Shown one piece after another: positions 1 through 7,986 of a stretch of DNA of 21,027 nt; positions within the stretch are counted from its first letter, which is position 1; each line of letters opens with the position of its first letter. Below the pieces are notes generated by a model that made no database searches, had not been told where the DNA came from, and was given only the letters and a program-made list of their open reading frames with translations. This DNA comes from JBFFXF01 sp041569895 (GTDB lineage Bacteria > Planctomycetota > UBA8108 > JACQVS01): assembly GCA_041569895.1 (NCBI GenBank), contig JBFFXF010000115.1, positions 1-21,027 of the forward strand, in the 5' to 3' direction. The position numbers and the translations under genes were made by a program.

Positions 1-140
1 CGCGCCTCGACCTTCCTGCAGGAGAGTCCGGTGTGGAGGAGACGCCGGTGAGGGCCTGACTCGATACACACCCGCGCTGCACTGTAACCTTCCTGGTCCT
101 CCATATCTGAGGTACGCCGTGGCAGTCATTGTGAAGGACT

Positions 141-875
141 GTGTTACGCGGTATGTTTTCAAAAATTCCACAGAAGTATATTGATGTCCTCACAATCCGG
201 GACCTCGAGGACATCATCGAGATCAAGAAGCGGAACGGAGCGCTGGCGGATCTGATCCGCGAGCGCGACCGACTGCGCCTCGATTTGAAGCGAGTCGAGG
301 ACGCCATCGAGCGGCTCGAGCGCGTCGAGATCACCAGGAAGACCGAGGATCGAAAGGCAGAAGAGGTCGAGGAGAGCCAGCGGCGGTCCTTCTTGACGGG
401 AAAGCGGCGGAAGAACTTGAAGGATTACATCGCGCAGGTCCTGTCGCACGCCGGCGAGCCGCTCTCGCCCGCCGAGATCCAGCGACGCCTTCCCGGCGTC
501 GGCTACGTATCGAATTCGACCAACCCGCGATCGTTTTACAACACCGTGTTCCAGGCGCTGCAGCGTTACGAGATCTTCAAGAAGGTGAACAAGAAGTACA
601 CCATCGATGAGGACGCCCTGGAGGGGGAGCGCCAGGTGGTGGAGATCCTCCCCAAGAAGAAGACGCGCCTCAAGGACTACATCATCCAGGTGCTGTCCGA
701 GTCGGACGGCCCCCTCAAGGTGTCGGAGATCGCCAGTCGCGTGGTCATCGCGGGTTACAAGACCGACCTCGACATGGATGACCTGACGCAACGGGTGTCG
801 GCGACGCTCAAGAAGTACCTCAACAAGGAGTTCGACTGGGACAGCCAGCGCTACCGCCTGGCGACCCAGAACTGA
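141..875 (+). CDS. Coiled-coil protein with two HARE-HTH-like winged-helix domains
   Basis: This 244-residue protein is probably a DNA-binding or chromatin-type regulator; the target is unknown. Residues about 20-80 are highly charged and predicted coiled coil (heptad-like RERDRLRLDLKRVEDAIERL), suggesting oligomerisation. Two related winged-helix units follow, at about 92-155 (KNLKDYIAQVLSHAGEPLSP, then a YEIFKK wing) and 175-240 (LKDYIIQVLSESDGPLKVSE). The shared pattern 'LKDYI.QVL...G.PL...EI..R' resembles the HARE-HTH family found in RNA polymerase delta subunit and restriction-linked proteins. No enzymatic motif is visible. The start is ambiguous: GTG at 141 has GAAGGA only 2 nt upstream, while ATG at 153 has it 14 nt upstream; the latter would give 240 residues. 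The gene stands alone, with tRNA-Asp downstream on the same strand. Reading frame is certain; the function is inferred from fold resemblance. Confidence 0.85.
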   Translation: MLRGMFSKIPQKYIDVLTIRDLEDIIEIKKRNGALADLIRERDRLRLDLKRVEDAIERLERVEITRKTEDRKAEEVEESQRRSFLTGKRRKNLKDYIAQVLSHAGEPLSPAEIQRRLPGVGYVSNSTNPRSFYNTVFQALQRYEIFKKVNKKYTIDEDALEGERQVVEILPKKKTRLKDYIIQVLSESDGPLKVSEIASRVVIAGYKTDLDMDDLTQRVSATLKKYLNKEFDWDSQRYRLATQN

Positions 876-902
876 CCCGCCGGCCCGGGTGGCCGAGTGA
901 TC

Positions 903-931
903 TTGACACCGTCCCGGCGCACCGCTATTCT
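903..931 (+). promoter_or_regulatory. Sigma-70 promoter of tRNA-Asp
   Basis: A perfect -35 hexamer TTGACA (903-908) and a -10 hexamer TATTCT (926-931) are separated by exactly 17 bases. Transcription would start near 938, leaving about 27 nt of 5' leader before the tRNA at 965. This is the closest match to the housekeeping consensus I found in the window. Confidence 0.85.
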
Positions 932-964
932 GGCCCGACTTGCCGTGTCAATCCGACGTGACGC

Positions 965-1041
<77 letters not shown>

Positions 1042-1051
1042 GATATTCCGC

Positions 1052-1086
1052 AAGGCCTTGCGACGACCGTCGTAAGGCCTTTTTTT
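1052..1086 (+). terminator. Intrinsic terminator of tRNA-Asp
   Basis: The arms AAGGCCTT (1052-1059) and AAGGCCTT (1074-1081) are complementary, and an inner ACGA/TCGT pair extends the stem. A run of seven T (1080-1086) follows. It lies 10 bases after the tRNA CCA end. Confidence 0.9.
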
Positions 1087-1114
1087 GCGGCGGCGAGGCC
1101 GGGGCCGCCGGGCT

Positions 1115-1142
1115 CGACCGGTCCACGGTCGTGGACCGGTCG
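1115..1142. repeat. Perfect 12-bp inverted repeat, 4-base loop
   Basis: CGACCGGTCCAC (1115-1126) and GTGGACCGGTCG (1131-1142) are exact reverse complements around GGTC. The palindrome lies between the tRNA terminator and the 3' end of the convergent redox gene. It has no T-tract on either side, so it is not a canonical intrinsic terminator. It may still stabilise the 3' end of the minus-strand mRNA or act as a factor-assisted terminator. Confidence 0.7.
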
Positions 1143-1144
1143 TC

Positions 1145-1204
1145 GTGCCGCTCCCGTCAGTGCCGCTCCCGTCAGTGCCGCTCCCGTCAGTGCCGCTCCC
1201 GTCA
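1145..1204. repeat. Four exact 15-bp tandem repeats at a stop codon
   Basis: The unit GTGCCGCTCCCGTCA occurs four times without a mismatch (1145, 1160, 1175, 1190), followed by a partial GTG. Read on the minus strand the unit is TGACGGGAGCGGCAC. Its TGA at 1204-1202 is the stop codon of the redox protein gene, so the array places four in-frame stop codons in a row and the last His codon (CAC) belongs to the repeated phase. Confidence 0.97.
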
Positions 1205-4200
1205 GTGGTCGTGGTGGCCGCCCGTGTAGACGGCGTGGTTGCGGTCGCCGCGCGCCTCGATGTACGCGACCAGGTCGAGGATCTCCTCGCGCGTCAGGCG
1301 GTCGAGCAGGCCCTTCGGCATGATCGAGGTGGGGGATTTTTCGCGGCGCAGGATCTGCGACTTCTCGATGACCACCGGCTCCGTGCTCGCCAGCGGGTTC
1401 TCGACCACCTTGACGACCTGCGGGGTCTCCTCGACGACGAGACCGACGACGACGCGTCCCTGCTTGGTCAGGATGGTGACCGCGACGTACTTCTCGTTGA
1501 TCTTCTCCGAGGGCTCGAGCAGCGAGCGGACGATGTCGAGCCGGGTGTACTTCGGGTCGAGATCCTCGAGGTTGGGGCCGAACTCGGCGCCGACGCCTTT
1601 CACCTTGTGACATGACGCGCAACTGGCCACCTCGAACATCTGCTTGCCGTTCCCGAACGATCTCGCGTGCTCGTCGTCGAACGCGGGCGCGAGGTCCGCG
1701 AGGGTCCACTCCGTGCGCGGCCGCCGGAACTCGAGCATCTCGTCGGCGATCGGAAGCTGCTTCTCGGCGAGGTAACCCTCCGGATCGGCGAGGTAGGCGT
1801 CGAGGTCCTCGACGACGTACATCGCGCCGAACATCCGTCGCCAGTGGCCCGGATACGTGCACACGTACGGATAGACGCCGGCGCTCGCCGGCGCGTTGAA
1901 GGAGAGACGGTCGGACTCGCGCGGCTGCAGCAGCCGCGTCGACCAGAGGACCTTGTCCGACGGCGGCACGTAGTGGCGCTCGAGGGCGCCGGGTTGCGTC
2001 GCCATCTCCTCGGACGCCACGCCGATTTCCACCAGCGCGCCCGGCTTCGTGATCACCAGGTTGTGCGGCATGATGTCGTTGTTCTCGAAGATCACTTCGA
2101 CCGCCTTCCCCGCCTCGACCACGAAACGCTCCCGGTCGTAGAGCATCTGGTGCGGCAGCGTGCCGATGCGGATGATCCGCACGCCGAGCTCGCCGAGCTC
2201 GGCCCGAACCGTGCGGGCCTCCTCGGCGGGAAGCCGGGCCGCCAGCGCCTCGCCGAGCTGCAGCGCGTCGAGCGCGGCGTGCGACGTGCGATCCGCCGTC
2301 GGGATGTCGCGAACGTGCGCGACGACGCTGTCGGCGAGCGGCTTGATCTCCTCGTCGGCCCAGTACTCGGCCGGGATCCGCTGCAGCGCCCGGACGGCGG
2401 CGACGCGATCGATGTCCTCGCGGACGAAGCGGGCGAGCGTCTTGAATGTCTCCTCCTCCTTGCCGCGCACCGACGTCACGGCCTCGATCGCCGCGCGCCG
2501 GATCAGGCTCTCCGCGCCGCCGCCGCCGACGTCGAACTCCACCTTCTGTGCCGGGGCGGGGACACCCTGCTTGACGAAGACCGCCTGGCGTTGCGCGTCG
2601 AGGACGCGGATGGTGAAACCGTCGAGCCGGCGACCGAGATCGCCCTCGGTGCGGTTGTAGACGACGATGGCGTCGATCGGCGTCTCTTCCCCGAGGTCGA
2701 GCTCCCACCACGGCTGGCGCGTGTTCTCCCTGGTGTGCGTCTGTCCGCCGTCGCCGTAGCTGCCGCTCGTGTTGCCGTCGATGGCGCGGCGGGCATCCCC
2801 GCCGTGGCCGGTGTTCTTCTGCGACGCCTTGCCGCCGCGCGCGACGTTGCGGCCGCCGCTGTAGACCTCGACCTCGGCCAGCGTCAGCGTGCCCCGTCCG
2901 GGAAGCTCGATGCGTACGTACCGCCCGAGCGTGCCTCCAGCCTGCTTCTTCTGCGGCGCGAGGTGCTCCGGAAGCGCGTGGAGGAGAGGCTCGATCCGCT
3001 GGTAAAGCGCCGCCCGGAGACTGGCGTCGGGGATCAGTGGCACGGCGCTGACGAGATCGCGCAGCCGGCCGAGCGACCCCGTGCCGAGCTTCCACGTCGC
3101 CTCGACGCCGCCGCCCGTGGCCACCTCGGCAAGTATCAGCGCCACGAAGCCGATCTGGCGCGTCACCGAGAGTCTCCCCTCGAGCGCGAGCTTTCGCAGC
3201 GCGTCGCGCCTGGCAGCCAGCTCGCCCGGCGCGCGCGCGGTGAGCAGCCGGGCGAGCTCGTAGATCGCCGCCGGCTGACCGTCGCCCTCGTCGCCGTCGA
3301 GACGGCCGATCGACTCGATCAGCACGTCGAGCTCGCTTCTCGATTCCAGCCGGGCGAGCCCCGCGACCGCGTCCCGCCGGATCTCCTCGCGCACGTTCGG
3401 CCGGTCGAGCAGCTCGAGGTAGACCGCGCGCGTCGGCTTCATCTTCAGGAGCTCGTCGACGCCGATGCGGCTCAGGAAGAAACGCGCCCCGGCGTCGCTG
3501 GTCACCGGGATCGGCTTGCCCTCGGCGATCGCGCGCTTCCAGTGCGGCTCGAGCGCTCGCATCGTCTGGTTGCGGACGAAGTCGAGATACTGGTCGGTCG
3601 GGTGCTCCGCGGAGATCAGCGGCACCTCGACTGCCGCGGGATCGGTGAAGAAGCTCGCGGCGCGGACCGCCTCGAGGCGCACCCGGGGGTGCTCGTCGGC
3701 GGCCAGCTTCTTCAGCAGACCGAGAGCGTTCGGGACGCGGTCGCGCCAGTAGCAGAGCACCCGCGTCGCGGCGGCGCGCGCGCGGAAGTCCGAGAGACCG
3801 AGAACGCGCTCGAGAAGCGCGACGTCGACGACGTTGTGGAGCTGGTGCACCCAGAGCCCCTCCAGCAGATCGTGCTGATACTGCGGGTCGTCCGGATCGA
3901 GTCCGGTGATCCAGCGCTTGGCCGCCGCGATCACCCTGGTGGTGTCCCGTCCGCTGAGCTCGATGCGTGCGCGGTACCGCACCCGGTCCTCGTGCTCGCG
4001 CAACACGTCGAGAAGGCGCTCGATCGACTCGCCCGCTACGCGTGGCGTCTGCAGCAGCTCGCGGTCCGTCGCGGTGATCCGGTAGATGCGCCCGTGCGAG
4101 TGATCGCGAATCGGGTCGCGGATGTGGTGCTGCATGTGCCCGATGATCGGGTTGTGCCAGTCGACGAACCAGATCGCTCCGTCCGGGCCGATCTCCAGGT

Positions 4201-6175
4201 CGGAGGGACGGAAGTTCGGGTCGGAGGACTGGATGATCGGCTGCACCTCGGTGGCGCCGAAGCTCGAGCCGCTGTCCTGGAACTCGTACTGCAGAATCCC
4301 GAGGAACCCGATGACGTTGGCGACCAGCAGGTTGCCCTGGAGCTCGTCCGGGAAGAGCCGGCTCGAGAGGATCTCGGTGCCCGGGCACGGCCGCGTGCGC
4401 TGGCGGTAGACCTGCGGCGGTTTCGGGTGCTTGGCGGGAAACTCGATGTGCCCCGAGAAGAGCGCCGCGTGAAACGGCTGCGCGCCGGTGCCGTCGTGAA
4501 TGAAATTCTGCCCCCAGCGGTCGAAGACGTGGCCGTGGGGATTGGCGAAGTTGACCGGCACGAAGCGGTCGACCTTCCACGTGCGCGGCTCGAAACGCCA
4601 CACGCAGCCGTCCCGGTTGCGAACGGGGCCGTAGGGCGTCTCGATCTGAGTCCGATGGAACGTGCCCTCCTGGAAGTACAGCGCCCCGCCCGGATCGAGC
4701 ACGAAGCTGTTTGCCGAGTGGTGTGTGTCCTCGGAGCCGAGCCCGTGGAGCACGCGCTGGCTGACGTCGACGCGATCGTCGCCGTCGATGTCCTTCATGA
4801 AGAAGAGCTCCGACCCCTGCGCGACGAGCACGCCGTCCTTCCAGAACTCGAAGCCGGTCGGATCGTGCAGGTCGTCGACGAAGATCTTCGAGCGATCGGC
4901 GCGTCCGTCGCCGTCGCGGTCCTCGAAGATCACCAGCGCATCGTCCATCGGGTCCTTCGGCTTCCAGTGCGGGTAGTTCGGCCACACGGCGACCCACAGA
5001 CGGCCGCGAGTGTCGAACGCCATCTGCACCGGGTTGACCAGCTCGGGAAAGAACTCCTCGGAGGCGAAGAGGCTGACCTGCATGCCGTCGTGCAGCTTCA
5101 TCTTCTCGATCGCCTGCTCGCCGCTGAGGAAGACGTGGCGACCGTCGGGAAGCGGACCCGGCTTGTTCGTCTTCACCGGGATGAACTCGGGCGTCGCACC
5201 GTCGTCGACCTGGAGGTCGCCGCCGCGGGCGATCGCCCAGATCCGGCGCGTTCGCAGCGCGGTCATCGCTTCGAGGATCTCCATCTCGCGCTGCAGGACG
5301 TCCCGGTTGCTGATCCCATCGGTGTATCTGAGGCCGGAGCGTCCGCCGTAGACGTTGAAGCCGTCGGTCGTCCGGTAGCGGTGGAACCAGAAGAAGTTCT
5401 TGTCGGTGACCGCGCGCCGGAGCTTCTCCAGGGCCGCGGTGTCGCCTTCCGGCGCGTCGCCGAAGAGCGCGCTGTCGATGATGCGCGCGACGATCCTGTT
5501 GCCGTTGGAGAGGAGGTGGATGCCGTTCAGGGTCAGCGGCCTGGTCGATCGCGCGTATGCCTCGAGCGTCGGCGTGAAGATGTCGACGAACGGCACGTCG
5601 TGCTTCTCCGAGACGCGCGCCATCGCCTTCGTGTACAGCGCGAGGCGCTCGTTGTTCTCGCTGCCGTCGGGCAAGTTCGGGTCGCCGAGGTCCTCGTGGG
5701 CGATCGGGGAGAAGATCACCAGGCGCGGCGCGCTCTCGCCGTTGTATTGCTTTCCGAGCGTGTCGGTGATGAACGACCCGAGATCCGCCTCGAACTTCTC
5801 GAGGCCCTCACGGCCCGCGAACGACTCGTTGAACCCGAAGAACGCGAAGATGACGTCGGTATCGTGCCCTCGCAGATAGTCGTCGGGACTGCCGAAGCCG
5901 GCGGAACGCTGGCGGAAAGCGACCTCGTCGGCCGAGAAGCCGAAGTTGCGGAACGAGAGCTCGAGCTCGGGGAAACGGCTCTGGATCAGCGTCTCGAGCC
6001 AGCCGTCGTGCTGCATGCGCTCGGCGAGGGTGTTGCCGATGATGGCGATCCGATCGCCCTTGCGAAGCTCGAGCTTCGCCGCGGGAGCCGCCGCGAGTGT
6101 CGTGGCGGTGACGAGGGCGCCGAGAAGGACGACGAGCGCGCTGCGCGCGCGGTGCCTGCGGTCGGTCTCAGTCAT
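1202..6175 (-). CDS. Secreted multidomain dehydrogenase/cupredoxin/cytochrome c
   Basis: This 1657-residue extracytoplasmic redox protein probably oxidises a carbohydrate-like substrate and passes electrons through copper and heme. Domains in order: signal peptide (about 1-31); SGNH-like domain (38-240, FGFNES at 113-118, His220 in NGIHL); beta-propeller of the planctomycete membrane-bound dehydrogenase/sorbosone type (about 355-700, with DRDGDGRAD and PSDLEIGPDG); HEAT-like helices (720-1070); a discoidin (F5/8C-like) module (1083-1215); more HEAT-like helices (1220-1330); an azurin-like cupredoxin (1332-1455, ligand pattern His1371, Cys1439-x4-His1444-x3-Met1448); and a cytochrome c with CASCH (1519-1523) and probable Met1619 ligand. 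It ends in a GGHHDH tail. The SGNH nucleophile motif reads GNT instead of GDS, so esterase activity is doubtful. The ATG has GAAGG five bases upstream. It follows the sulfatase gene by 111 bases on the same strand. Confidence 0.93.
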   Translation of the reverse strand: MTETDRRHRARSALVVLLGALVTATTLAAAPAAKLELRKGDRIAIIGNTLAERMQHDGWLETLIQSRFPELELSFRNFGFSADEVAFRQRSAGFGSPDDYLRGHDTDVIFAFFGFNESFAGREGLEKFEADLGSFITDTLGKQYNGESAPRLVIFSPIAHEDLGDPNLPDGSENNERLALYTKAMARVSEKHDVPFVDIFTPTLEAYARSTRPLTLNGIHLLSNGNRIVARIIDSALFGDAPEGDTAALEKLRRAVTDKNFFWFHRYRTTDGFNVYGGRSGLRYTDGISNRDVLQREMEILEAMTALRTRRIWAIARGGDLQVDDGATPEFIPVKTNKPGPLPDGRHVFLSGEQAIEKMKLHDGMQVSLFASEEFFPELVNPVQMAFDTRGRLWVAVWPNYPHWKPKDPMDDALVIFEDRDGDGRADRSKIFVDDLHDPTGFEFWKDGVLVAQGSELFFMKDIDGDDRVDVSQRVLHGLGSEDTHHSANSFVLDPGGALYFQEGTFHRTQIETPYGPVRNRDGCVWRFEPRTWKVDRFVPVNFANPHGHVFDRWGQNFIHDGTGAQPFHAALFSGHIEFPAKHPKPPQVYRQRTRPCPGTEILSSRLFPDELQGNLLVANVIGFLGILQYEFQDSGSSFGATEVQPIIQSSDPNFRPSDLEIGPDGAIWFVDWHNPIIGHMQHHIRDPIRDHSHGRIYRITATDRELLQTPRVAGESIERLLDVLREHEDRVRYRARIELSGRDTTRVIAAAKRWITGLDPDDPQYQHDLLEGLWVHQLHNVVDVALLERVLGLSDFRARAAATRVLCYWRDRVPNALGLLKKLAADEHPRVRLEAVRAASFFTDPAAVEVPLISAEHPTDQYLDFVRNQTMRALEPHWKRAIAEGKPIPVTSDAGARFFLSRIGVDELLKMKPTRAVYLELLDRPNVREEIRRDAVAGLARLESRSELDVLIESIGRLDGDEGDGQPAAIYELARLLTARAPGELAARRDALRKLALEGRLSVTRQIGFVALILAEVATGGGVEATWKLGTGSLGRLRDLVSAVPLIPDASLRAALYQRIEPLLHALPEHLAPQKKQAGGTLGRYVRIELPGRGTLTLAEVEVYSGGRNVARGGKASQKNTGHGGDARRAIDGNTSGSYGDGGQTHTRENTRQPWWELDLGEETPIDAIVVYNRTEGDLGRRLDGFTIRVLDAQRQAVFVKQGVPAPAQKVEFDVGGGGAESLIRRAAIEAVTSVRGKEEETFKTLARFVREDIDRVAAVRALQRIPAEYWADEEIKPLADSVVAHVRDIPTADRTSHAALDALQLGEALAARLPAEEARTVRAELGELGVRIIRIGTLPHQMLYDRERFVVEAGKAVEVIFENNDIMPHNLVITKPGALVEIGVASEEMATQPGALERHYVPPSDKVLWSTRLLQPRESDRLSFNAPASAGVYPYVCTYPGHWRRMFGAMYVVEDLDAYLADPEGYLAEKQLPIADEMLEFRRPRTEWTLADLAPAFDDEHARSFGNGKQMFEVASCASCHKVKGVGAEFGPNLEDLDPKYTRLDIVRSLLEPSEKINEKYVAVTILTKQGRVVVGLVVEETPQVVKVVENPLASTEPVVIEKSQILRREKSPTSIMPKGLLDRLTREEILDLVAYIEARGDRNHAVYTGGHHDH

Positions 6176-6286
6176 GTCTGCCTTCGAACTCGTCCTGCTT
6201 CAAAAACCCGAAGTCCGTTCGTTTCCCCGGCGGATCCCGGTCCGTGCCCGAGCTCCGTCCGGTCCATCTCGATCCTCTGCCTGCAA

Positions 6287-7780
6287 TCACCCCCCTCGCC
6301 CCGATCGTACGGGTGAGGATACCGATCTTCCGCTCGATTCGGAAGCCTGCGAGCGCCGTCGCGGCAGCCGCGCCCCGGTCTCCTTCCTCCACGCCGCGAG
6401 CTTGGCGCGCAGCTCGGCCGCCCTGGCCGGAAGCTGCCCGGCGAGGTCGGTGGTCTCGCGCGGGTCTTCGGCGAGATCGTGAAGCTCGATCGTGCCGTCG
6501 TCGAGACGCTCGATCAGCTTGTAGCGGCCGGCGCGAATCGCGCTCGCCAGGCGGTTGGAACGGTGCCACGCGTAGTTCGGGAAGTGGAAGTAGATCGCCT
6601 CCCTCTCGAGCGATGGCGCTCCCCGTAGCAGCGGGACGAGGCTTTTTCCGTCGATGCTTTTTCCGTCGATGCTCGTTCCGTCGTTGCTTATCCCGTCGAG
6701 CGCCCGGTCCGGCTCGAGCTCGACCCCGGCGGCCTCGAGAATCGTCGGGAAGAGATCGGTGCCGACGACCGGGACGGAGCACACGCTTTTGGGAGCGACG
6801 ACGCCGGGCCAGCGGATGATGAGCGGCACGCGGATGCCGCCCTCGCGAAGATAGCCCTTGCCCGAGCGCAGCGGCCGATTGTCGGCGACGCCGGAATAAC
6901 CGCCGTTGTCCGACGTGAAGATGACGAGCGTGCGACGAGCCGCGCCGATCTCCTCGATCGCCGCGAACACCCGTCCGAGCGCCGCGTCGAGCGCCTCGAT
7001 CATCGCCGCGTAACGCGGGTCCTTGAGGCCGGGGCCGCGGCGTTCCGCGTACTTCTCGACGAGTCGCGCCGGCGCTTCCATGGGCCAGTGGACGGCGTAC
7101 GGCCACAGGCAGATGAAGAACGGTCGCTCGCGGCGCTCGCCATCTGGGCCGTGCTCGCGAAGGATGGAGATGGTCTCGTCGGCGAGCCGGTCGGGGAGAT
7201 ACTCGCCCTTTCGTCGCGGCGGCAGGTTGTGGATGCGATACGGATCGAAGTAGGTCGGCGGGCCGCCGAGGGCGCACCCCCCGACGTTGCGCTCGAAGCC
7301 CTGGCGCTCCGGATAGAAACGCTCGTCACCGCGTCCCTCCTTGCCGCTGCGGCCGGCGAGATGCCACTTGCCGAGGAACGCCGTCGCGTAGCCCGCGTCC
7401 CGCAGCCGCTCGGCGATCGTCACGTGCTCGGCGGGCAAGTGGTCGAGGGTCGGCGCCGGCAGCCACTCGGCCCCGTCGGGCGTGAAGGCGGGCCGGTCGG
7501 GGATGTGGTTCGTCAACCCGAGCCGCGCCGGCGAGAGCCCGGTGAGGATGGCGGCGCGCGAGGGAGAGCAGACCGGCGCGGCCGCGTAGGCGTCGGTGAA
7601 ACGCATCCCCTCGCGCGCGAGGCGATCGATGTGCGGCGTGTGCAGCCGCTCGTTCCCCTGGCAGCCGAGATCCATCCACCCGAGGTCGTCGACGAGGACG
7701 AGGAGGACGTTCGGGCGCGCGTCCGGCTCGGTGTCGGCGACCGCCACGGCGGCGGCAAGGCAGAGCGTCGTGAGGACCAT
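6287..7780 (-). CDS. Secreted type I (formylglycine) sulfatase
   Basis: This 497-residue enzyme should hydrolyse sulfate esters, probably on a polysaccharide, in the periplasm or outside the cell. A short signal-like segment (1-16) precedes NVLLVLVDDLGW, whose Asp31-Asp32 bind calcium. The signature CSPSR (71-75) gives the Cys that a formylglycine-generating enzyme converts; no such maturase is in this window. Other family landmarks are GKWH (137-140), the AVHWP histidine (231), TSDNGGYSG with Asp291-Asn292, and Lys308. Length is normal for the family. Residues 361-380 are a four-fold repeat of x-D-G-x-S, encoded by a 15-bp tandem repeat and unlikely to be part of the fold. The C-terminal 25 residues are basic and Ser-rich. 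The ATG has no clear ribosome-binding site, but an in-frame TGA 57 bases upstream and no other start codon support it. The specific substrate cannot be read from the sequence. Confidence 0.95.
   Translation of the reverse strand: MVLTTLCLAAAVAVADTEPDARPNVLLVLVDDLGWMDLGCQGNERLHTPHIDRLAREGMRFTDAYAAAPVCSPSRAAILTGLSPARLGLTNHIPDRPAFTPDGAEWLPAPTLDHLPAEHVTIAERLRDAGYATAFLGKWHLAGRSGKEGRGDERFYPERQGFERNVGGCALGGPPTYFDPYRIHNLPPRRKGEYLPDRLADETISILREHGPDGERRERPFFICLWPYAVHWPMEAPARLVEKYAERRGPGLKDPRYAAMIEALDAALGRVFAAIEEIGAARRTLVIFTSDNGGYSGVADNRPLRSGKGYLREGGIRVPLIIRWPGVVAPKSVCSVPVVGTDLFPTILEAAGVELEPDRALDGISNDGTSIDGKSIDGKSLVPLLRGAPSLEREAIYFHFPNYAWHRSNRLASAIRAGRYKLIERLDDGTIELHDLAEDPRETTDLAGQLPARAAELRAKLAAWRKETGARLPRRRSQASESSGRSVSSPVRSGRGG
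6641..6700. repeat. 15-bp tandem repeat (four units) inside the sulfatase gene
   Basis: Two exact units GCTTTTTCCGTCGAT (6641-6655, 6656-6670) are followed by two diverged ones, GCTCGTTCCGTCGTT (6671-6685) and GCTTATCCCGTCGAG (6686-6700). In the minus-strand protein they encode LDGIS-NDGTS-IDGKS-IDGKS. The period keeps the reading frame. The exact units look like a recent duplication. Confidence 0.93.
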
Positions 7781-7781
7781 G

Positions 7782-7811
7782 GGCTCGGGGATGTCCGGCT
7801 CGGGGATGTCT
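7782..7811. repeat. 15-bp direct duplication abutting the sulfatase start
   Basis: GGCTCGGGGATGTCC (7782-7796) is followed by GGCTCGGGGATGTCT (7797-7811), one mismatch. It lies in the 5' leader of the sulfatase gene, beginning two bases from the start codon, where a ribosome-binding site would normally sit. Confidence 0.85.
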
Positions 7812-7973
7812 CGACGGTGACGGATGGTAGCCCGTCATCTCACCCGGTCCGGACGCCCGGCGCAAGGGAGACTTGCCAGTCCGGTCGCCCGAGAGCCGTC
7901 CCGGCGAAAGAAAGACCGTGACAGGACGCCGATTCCCGCGCCCAGCCCCTCCAGGCGGCAACCTGAATCGAGC

Positions 7974-7979
7974 AGGAGG
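7974..7979 (+). promoter_or_regulatory. Shine-Dalgarno AGGAGG deciding the GTG start at 7987
   Basis: AGGAGG at 7974-7979 lies seven bases before GTG at 7987. This favours that GTG over an open-frame ATG-type start further upstream (7873), and the chosen start also puts a proper signal peptide at the N terminus. Confidence 0.85.
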
Positions 7980-7986
7980 TGTTCCC

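Noticed and set aside
3..59. Possible C-terminal tail of an upstream plus-strand gene (18 codons then TGA)
   Set aside because: Too short to judge and no recognisable motif. Another frame is also open through this stretch.
1115..1142. Intrinsic terminator for the minus-strand redox gene
   Set aside because: The stem is perfect but neither side has a T-tract, so I list it only as an inverted repeat.
1667..6316. Plus-strand open frame of 1549 residues opposite the redox gene
   Set aside because: Antisense shadow typical of GC-rich DNA; low-complexity charged composition and no motifs. The minus-strand frame carries clear domains.
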